Shown piece by piece: positions 58,365-64,000 of a DNA stretch of 64,000 bases. Location of the stretch: NCBI GenBank assembly GCA_964489425.1, contig CAZAYP010000001.1, positions 171,108 to 235,107 of the forward strand, read 5' to 3'. Position 1 is the first letter of the stretch. Each line of letters starts with the position of its first letter. The position numbers were made by a program, and so were the translations under genes. This stretch comes from CAZAYP01 sp964489425 [NCBI: uncultured Verrucomicrobiota bacterium]. GTDB lineage: Bacteria > Verrucomicrobiota > Kiritimatiellia > RZYC01. The notes beneath the pieces were generated by a model. The model worked only from the letters and a program-made list of their open reading frames with translations, did no database searches and was not told the DNA's origin.

Positions 58365-61300
58365 CTATTCCTCGCCCACCAGCAGCATCAGCCAGGGCAC
58401 GCCGGCACCGACCATGGTTTCGGCCTGGGCCTGGCTGGGCGCCAGCTCGCGGTAGCCCACGTTGTCGGTGGCCACGCAATAGAAGAAATACGTTGAGCCG
58501 ATTTCGCCGGTGTAGATTGCGCTGGTGTCCGCGGTTTTTTCCAGCCAGCGGGTGAACGCGCCGCTGTCCCTGGCGACGTACACGTCGTAGGTGGCCACGC
58601 CCGACCCGGCGCCGTCGAATCCGCTCCAGCTCACGCGGAACTCGCGGGGCGATATTTCCGGCAGGGCGCTCACGGAGCTGACCGGCGGTTGGCGGTCGAT
58701 GGAGTTGGTGACCGCCGGCGTGACAATGGCGGCGTTGACGTCGAAGACGATGTTGGCCTCGTTGGTGAAGACCATGCCGTCGGTGAGGTTGGTGCGGGCC
58801 GCCACGGTGTAGCTGACGAAACCATCGCCGATGTTGTTGGTCGTGTTGGGCGGCAGGAATCCGGCGTAAGGATCTTCCGGCAACTGGCGGGTGAACGGGT
58901 TGATGGACATCATGCGCCACGAGGCCTGGCCGCTCACGGGATCGAACTGCGCGGTTACCAGCACGGGGTTGGTGTCCGTGGCCACGTACACTTCCGTGGT
59001 GTAAACCTGCCGGCCGGCGGGCACGGCGATCTGCACGTTGTTGAACCCGATGTCGCCCAGCGCAAAGGTGGACCAATCCATCCGGGCATCCAGCTGGTCT
59101 GTGACCACGACCTCCTGGGCCGGCGCAGTGGCGTTGGTGGGATTATTTTCAAAATAGATCGTGTACGGCAAGGTGGACTCGAGCTGGACAAAGCGGTTCG
59201 CCCCGCCGCCGGCCGGGCCGGTCTTCAGGTTCGGGTCGTCGCTGTGCGGGTCCTCGGGATCGTCGTCGTCGTCCGGATCGTAGGGCAGGACTTTGATCTG
59301 GCAGTCGTCGTCGTCGTAATACTGCGGCGGCGGGTTGGTGGCCACCTGGCCGACCGCATTAATGCGCAACGTGAACACGTACGTGCCTTCGCCCAGGATC
59401 ACGGTGGGCGACTCGATATCGCTGGGCTTGGGCGAGCCGGACCAGACGTAGGGTTTGGGCTCTCCGCCCGAGCCGGTGGTGAGGCGGGCCTTGACGCGGT
59501 TGGCCAGCCGGCCGTTGAGAGTCACGCTCACGGATGTCTGGTCTTTCTTGAGCATGATGGTCTGGTCCGGCCCGGCATCGGCCACCACGCCGGCCAGCAC
59601 GACCTGGCCTTCCTTTTCCGGGAGCAGCATCATGACCTGCCAGTTGAATCCTTTGGGCATGGCGCCGGTGCCGAAGCCGAAGGTCTCGCCGATGTAGAAC
59701 GGCTCGTAGAACCAGGTCGGGTCGTTCTTATAGACCTTGACGCCGTTGCGGTGGGCATCCTTGTTGACGGTGTGCTCGTCAATGGCGAAGGTATCTTCGA
59801 ACCGGAACGGCACGTTCACGGCTTTCCAGTAGACCACGTCGCCGGCGCGCTCGGGGGTGCCCATGGTGTGGCGGGTCAGTTGCAGCTTGAATCCGACACG
59901 GTTGCACATGGGGGAGAGCCCCACGAAGCACTGGCCGCCGCCGAACGCCCACTGGACCTGGCCTGGGCCGGGCACAATGTACTCGGCGCATTCCACCCAG
60001 TTGCTGTTCACGGGCGGGTCGTAGGTCGTCTCGGAATAGCCTTCCGGCGGGTCCATGAAAGACACCGCGTTGTCCACCTGGTCCCAGACCCAGGTGGTCT
60101 GATCCTTGAACGTGGTGTTCGGGTTGGTGATGAAGTTCAGTACTTCCCGGGACAACGGCATGTCAAAAGTCGCAATCCAAGGCGTACCCGCGCCGGATCG
60201 CCAGTGGTCAATCCACTGATCCCATTCATCGCGGCCAAGGAAGGCGCAGCCGACAATGCGGCGGTTGATCTCATACTGGCCGTCGTACTCCACCTGCTCG
60301 AGGAAGGTCGGCTCGCGGGCGGGTTTCCAGGGCGTCCAGCGGCCGTCGGGCAGGCGGTCGCCGTTATCGTTGGTGTCGTGATCGTAGGGATCCGCCACGT
60401 ATTCCTGGGTGCAGGGCGCGATGGTCTTGGCCAGCTGGCCTTCGCGGGCGAGCACGGTGTTGGTATCGGCCAGGCTGTAGAGGGTGTCGTTGACCACGAA
60501 GTTGATGAAGTCGGCCAGGCTGTGCGGGTAATAGCCCCGGTAGGCCAGTTCCGTGGCCAGGGTGGCCAGGCCGGCCAGGTAGGATTCGTGGGTGGCGCCA
60601 AAGCGCATCAGCAACTGCGCGGTCACCTGGTTCCACGGGTTAGTGGCCGGGTCATGGCCCTGGCTGCGGACCATGTCCGCGGCGCTCAAATCCTGCGCGG
60701 AGCTCGAACGCCAGCACATGATGTTGGGCCGGCCGCTCCACAGCGTGCCCTCGAAATTGTAGGTGACGCTCTGGCCGGGCCGCAGGATGCCCGCCGGCCC
60801 GTCCGGGCTGGTGGCCATGAAATCATAGAACTTGTTAGTGATCACGGCGCCGGCCTTGATGCGCCAGGTCATGCCCGCGGCCACCTGGAGGGTTTCCAGG
60901 AACGCGGCGGCGTCGGCATCGCCGGCATTGCCGTACTGGAAGGAGATGGTGAACGGCCGGCCCATGCGCACGGCGTCGGGCGTGACCAGGCGCACCCAGG
61001 GATCCGGGCCGCGGCCGGCTTGCACCGCGAGACCATCGGCCAATTCCGCAAAGGACCCGTCATCCCGGTGGATGCGCACATCCCAGGCGCCGGGCGTGGC
61101 GTCGCGCAGGTCAAACGTGGCAAACACCTTGTACTGGCTGTAAAAATAGACATTCGTGGTCGTTACGATGTCACCGACCGCCGACACCAGGCTGGCGGTG
61201 ACGTTGTTGTAAAACTCGCTGCCGTCCACCTGCAGCGTGGCGAAGCCGGCATTGCCCACGGTGGCTGGCGTAACGCCCAGCACCGCGCAAGTCACCGGCG

Positions 61301-64000
61301 TGATCGTGATCCGGAACGTTTGCGGCACGCTGGCAAGGGAGTGACCCAGGATGGTGATGTAATAGGGTATGACGCTGCCGGAACATGAAATCTGGAGTTG
61401 CTGCCGGGTGGCCAGCGGGCCAGTGCCGCCCACCACGTTGGGCGGATAGTTGTAGTCCGCGGCCAGCAGCACACCGCCCTGGCCGCCCATGAGTTCCAAC
61501 GTGACCAGGTAGGTCCCCGCATTGGTGGGCGTGAACCGGAACCACTGCTGCTCACCCGCGGCGCCGAACTGGCCGGTGTAACCCGCGCTGCCATCCGCGA
61601 GCGCCGGCAGGTCCAGGTTGAACTGGGCCGCGCCAGAGAAGTCGTTGTTGGTGATGTTCATCCCCTCGAAAAGATCCTCGCGGGAGTTCACGGTAACGTG
61701 CCAGCGGTGCGCGCCCATGATGTCGCCCGGCACGCGCAGGGTCGCCGTGTTGGTGCAGGCCTGGCCCGGCCCCAGGACCACGCCGGTCCCCACCAGGGCC
61801 TCGCCCACGGTGATGATGTTCGTCACCAGGTCGTAGTTGTAAGTCATGCTGATGCGGTCGTGCCAGGGGCCGTTCGCATTTTCCGATCCGTTGTTGGCCA
61901 CGACCCACTGGACCTGGACCTGGTCGCCGGCCGTGACGCTGGCCGGCCCCTCGATGGACACGGGCACCAGGTCAATCTTGGAGGCCGCGGATTCGACGAA
62001 CTCGAACGCGCCGATGTCGGCGTAGATGCCGTTGGTGTCGGCCAGGCCTTTTTTCACGGCTGTGCGCGGGTCGTTGTAGCGCGGGGCGCCCATGTAGTCC
62101 CGGACCGGCGCGTTGGTGGTTTCGCCGGCGTCGATCATGGGGCTCAGGTAGGCCAGGCGGTAGTTGCCGTTGGTCAGGTCCTTGAATCTCGGGTCCACGG
62201 ACTGGTTGCCGTTGATCCCGGTCTGGTCGGTGATGTTGCCCCAGTAGTTCGTGCCGGTGGCGGACCAGACGTCGCTGTAGCGGATGACGATGGGCGAGCT
62301 GAGGATGTTATAGATCCCCTGCTGCACACTGGCGCTGATGATGGTGTTGAGGATCTCGATTCGGCCGTTGTGGCCCCAGATGCCGATGCGGTTGTTGTGC
62401 AGGGTGCAGTTGCGCAGGCGCACCACGGCGCTGCCGTCGGAGTTCACCCCGCGGTCCGTGCCGACGATCAGGCTGTTGGCCAGGGTCACGTCGCCGCCGC
62501 TCCAGGCCTCCACGCCCTCCCAGAACGCTTCCTGGATGATGCTGTTGGACATCACCACCACGGCCCCGGGATCCGTGCGGATGACGGCGGTGTTCTCCCA
62601 CAGGCCGCTGGCCGTGCCCGCGCCGTAGCGCAGATCGGCGTGGTCGAACCGGGCGCTGCCGCCGGCCAGGTAGATCCAGCGCCAGTCGCCGCGATCGGGC
62701 TGGGTCTGGTCGCCGTCGGCGTTGGAGTCGCCGCCCACGGTGTCGTCCTTGATGGACGTGAACGCGATCGGCAGCGCGGCGCTGCCCAGGGCGGCCAGGG
62801 CGCCGCCGCCCTGGACCGTGATGCCCAGCTTGTCGCGGAGCTTCACCACGGCCCCGGGCTGCAGGGTCAGGGTCACGCCGCTGGGCACGGTGACGTTGCC
62901 GGTGATCTCGTGCACGTAGGTGCCCAGCCAAATTTCGTCGCTGCTGATGGTTCCGCTGTGGGTGGTCTTGCTGTAGCGGATGTCGGTGAAATCGTTGTAG
63001 AGCAGGCTCGCGCCGCCGGCCACGGAAAACCCGTTCCAGTCGCCCGGCTGCGGGCCGGTCTGGTCGCCGTCCATGTTCGTGTCGCCGCCGGCGGTGTCGT
63101 CGCGCAGGGACGTGATCACGGTGACGGCGTCGTTGGTCCCGCGGGCGTCGAACGTGCCGCCGCTTTCCAGGAGGATGCTGGCGCCGGAGGCCACCTTGAT
63201 GATCGCGCCGGGCTCCACGAGGATGGTCTTGCCCGTGGGCACGGTGAGGGTGCGCTCCACCACGTGGACCGTGCCGGAGCCCCAGGTCTCGTTGTTGGTC
63301 ACGCGACCGCTGTGCCAGGCCACGGAGTTGTTCACCAGCACGTTCTGCTGGGCCTGGCCGAGGTACTGGGTCTGGCTGTCATAGAACACCACGCGGATCT
63401 CGAACACGCCGTCGGTCGTGCCGATCGTGTTCCAGGCGGCCGTGCCCCAGGGGCCGCCCGTGGCAATGGGCAGGGCCACGCCGTTGCGGAAGGCCTGCAA
63501 CTGGGCCTGGAACCCGTTGGGGTTTACGCCCAGCGCGGTCCAGCGGATGGTCGCCGTATCGTGCAGCAGGCCGCCGGACGGGTTCTCGAGGATATAGGTC
63601 GGCGTGGAAGACTGGTACACCGTGCCGGTCTGGCCGGGCCGGTTGGCACCGGGATTGACCAGGAGGTTGGTGGCCGGCAAGCTCACGCTGCCATAGTGGT
63701 AAATCGCGATCCGGCCGCCGCCGCCTGACCCGGCATAGGTGGTGCCGTTGCCGCCGCTGGCGGTCAGGAGGCCCGCGCCTACCAGGTCGCCGCAACTGAC
63801 CAGCAGCGACCCGCCCGCGCCACCAGCCACGTCATTCATGGTCCCCGCGACGCCGCGGGCGCTGATGGTGCCGTCCACGGCCAGGGTGCCGGCGGCGATG
63901 ATGCGTAGCGCGCCGCCGCCATGGCCGGTCAGGGCGCCCTCGTCGCCCGCGCCGCCGCCGCCGCCCAAGTCCGTGGGTAGCGTGGAGGACCCGTAGGCCG
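58365..64000 (-). CDS. Giant secreted beta-helix/CARDB/PPC-type protein, N-terminus beyond the window
   Basis: The open frame continues past base 64000, so at least 1877 residues are visible and the N-terminus is missing. From the right: a Gly-rich segment ('GGGGGAGDEG', about 63.7-64 kb), beta-helix stretches with 'TVPTGKTILVEPGAIIKV' and 'LTLQPGAVVKLRD' (about 62.3-63.3 kb), and a CARDB-like domain ('VQVQWVVANNGSEN', near 61.9 kb). A PPC-like domain ('EQQWFRFTPTNAGTYLVTL', near 61.5 kb) follows, then an Asp-rich 'DPDDDDDPEDPHSDD', a DUF11-like 'YTIYFENNPTNA' block (59.2 kb) and a final FN3-like domain. It ends 'GVPWLMLLVGEE'. It is probably a surface or matrix protein; ligands are unknown. 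Confidence 0.85.
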   Translation of the reverse strand, partial: AYGSSTLPTDLGGGGGAGDEGALTGHGGGALRIIAAGTLAVDGTISARGVAGTMNDVAGGAGGSLLVSCGDLVGAGLLTASGGNGTTYAGSGGGGRIAIYHYGSVSLPATNLLVNPGANRPGQTGTVYQSSTPTYILENPSGGLLHDTATIRWTALGVNPNGFQAQLQAFRNGVALPIATGGPWGTAAWNTIGTTDGVFEIRVVFYDSQTQYLGQAQQNVLVNNSVAWHSGRVTNNETWGSGTVHVVERTLTVPTGKTILVEPGAIIKVASGASILLESGGTFDARGTNDAVTVITSLRDDTAGGDTNMDGDQTGPQPGDWNGFSVAGGASLLYNDFTDIRYSKTTHSGTISSDEIWLGTYVHEITGNVTVPSGVTLTLQPGAVVKLRDKLGITVQGGGALAALGSAALPIAFTSIKDDTVGGDSNADGDQTQPDRGDWRWIYLAGGSARFDHADLRYGAGTASGLWENTAVIRTDPGAVVVMSNSIIQEAFWEGVEAWSGGDVTLANSLIVGTDRGVNSDGSAVVRLRNCTLHNNRIGIWGHNGRIEILNTIISASVQQGIYNILSSPIVIRYSDVWSATGTNYWGNITDQTGINGNQSVDPRFKDLTNGNYRLAYLSPMIDAGETTNAPVRDYMGAPRYNDPRTAVKKGLADTNGIYADIGAFEFVESAASKIDLVPVSIEGPASVTAGDQVQVQWVVANNGSENANGPWHDRISMTYNYDLVTNIITVGEALVGTGVVLGPGQACTNTATLRVPGDIMGAHRWHVTVNSREDLFEGMNITNNDFSGAAQFNLDLPALADGSAGYTGQFGAAGEQQWFRFTPTNAGTYLVTLELMGGQGGVLLAADYNYPPNVVGGTGPLATRQQLQISCSGSVIPYYITILGHSLASVPQTFRITITPVTCAVLGVTPATVGNAGFATLQVDGSEFYNNVTASLVSAVGDIVTTTNVYFYSQYKVFATFDLRDATPGAWDVRIHRDDGSFAELADGLAVQAGRGPDPWVRLVTPDAVRMGRPFTISFQYGNAGDADAAAFLETLQVAAGMTWRIKAGAVITNKFYDFMATSPDGPAGILRPGQSVTYNFEGTLWSGRPNIMCWRSSSAQDLSAADMVRSQGHDPATNPWNQVTAQLLMRFGATHESYLAGLATLATELAYRGYYPHSLADFINFVVNDTLYSLADTNTVLAREGQLAKTIAPCTQEYVADPYDHDTNDNGDRLPDGRWTPWKPAREPTFLEQVEYDGQYEINRRIVGCAFLGRDEWDQWIDHWRSGAGTPWIATFDMPLSREVLNFITNPNTTFKDQTTWVWDQVDNAVSFMDPPEGYSETTYDPPVNSNWVECAEYIVPGPGQVQWAFGGGQCFVGLSPMCNRVGFKLQLTRHTMGTPERAGDVVYWKAVNVPFRFEDTFAIDEHTVNKDAHRNGVKVYKNDPTWFYEPFYIGETFGFGTGAMPKGFNWQVMMLLPEKEGQVVLAGVVADAGPDQTIMLKKDQTSVSVTLNGRLANRVKARLTTGSGGEPKPYVWSGSPKPSDIESPTVILGEGTYVFTLRINAVGQVATNPPPQYYDDDDCQIKVLPYDPDDDDDPEDPHSDDPNLKTGPAGGGANRFVQLESTLPYTIYFENNPTNATAPAQEVVVTDQLDARMDWSTFALGDIGFNNVQIAVPAGRQVYTTEVYVATDTNPVLVTAQFDPVSGQASWRMMSINPFTRQLPEDPYAGFLPPNTTNNIGDGFVSYTVAARTNLTDGMVFTNEANIVFDVNAAIVTPAVTNSIDRQPPVSSVSALPEISPREFRVSWSGFDGAGSGVATYDVYVARDSGAFTRWLEKTADTSAIYTGEIGSTYFFYCVATDNVGYRELAPSQAQAETMVGAGVPWLMLLVGEE

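Overview
The window is GC-rich bacterial DNA (about 70 to 80 % G+C by eye over most of its length) with dense, often overlapping genes. No rRNA, tRNA or CRISPR array was recognised. Very large secreted proteins built from Ig-like, cadherin-like and beta-helix repeats, a TspO, FIST and hybrid-kinase signalling genes, and dispersed 'ctccgtgag' and 'aactacgaaacacgcgaa' repeats suggest a free-living Gram-negative bacterium of the PVC group, perhaps Kiritimatiellota/Verrucomicrobiota. That placement is inferred from style; no marker gene is present. A PelB-type beta-barrel implies an outer membrane.

Region 1 (1-6.9 kb) is a surface-glycan segment: a partial GT2, a GT6 (ABO-type) transferase, a further GT-like protein, an FkbM methyltransferase/methyltransferase/GT2 fusion, a membrane FHA protein and a DUF4910-type metallopeptidase-like protein. 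Region 2 (7-21.5 kb) holds EttA, TspO, a STAS plus SpoIIE-phosphatase pair, an altronate-dehydratase-family enzyme, an ABC exporter with a transglutaminase-like protein, and a four-gene cassette of two PLP fold-type II enzymes, an ornithine-cyclodeaminase-family enzyme and a small unknown protein. The cassette resembles diaminopropionate synthesis (SbnA/SbnB). Region 3 (21.5-36.1 kb) contains a 1877-residue secreted protein with an endonuclease/phosphatase-like domain, an NtrB/NtrC-like two-component pair, a membrane glycosyltransferase, a DJ-1/PfpI protein, a hybrid histidine kinase with a FIST sensor, and a lone DUF6788 protein.

Region 4 (36.5-38.96 kb) is an AT-rich island with a secreted metallophosphoesterase, a possible small protein, a 63-residue lipoprotein and a clean intrinsic terminator. 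It looks horizontally acquired.

Region 5 (38.97-54.66 kb, all minus strand) is the most interesting block: a rearranged Pel exopolysaccharide locus. Transcription order is a GH114-like lipoprotein (PelA hydrolase counterpart), a PelA-like deacetylase, PelB, a parallel beta-helix protein, a degenerate receiver, PelD, PelE, a 636-residue HEAT protein, PelF and PelG. No PelC was found. PelA is split in two by a repeat-rich spacer, and three non-standard genes sit inside the operon.

Region 6 (54.7-58.1 kb) is a plus-strand biotin operon, bioF - alpha/beta hydrolase - bioC - bioD. Region 7 (58.4-64 kb) is the 3' part of another giant secreted beta-helix/CARDB protein that runs off the right edge.

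Two dispersed repeat families were read directly. One is a 207-bp MITE-like element with terminal inverted repeats, present twice and both times between convergent genes. The other is a hairpin-containing 'ctcacggag' family near 6.9 kb and 53.4-53.75 kb.
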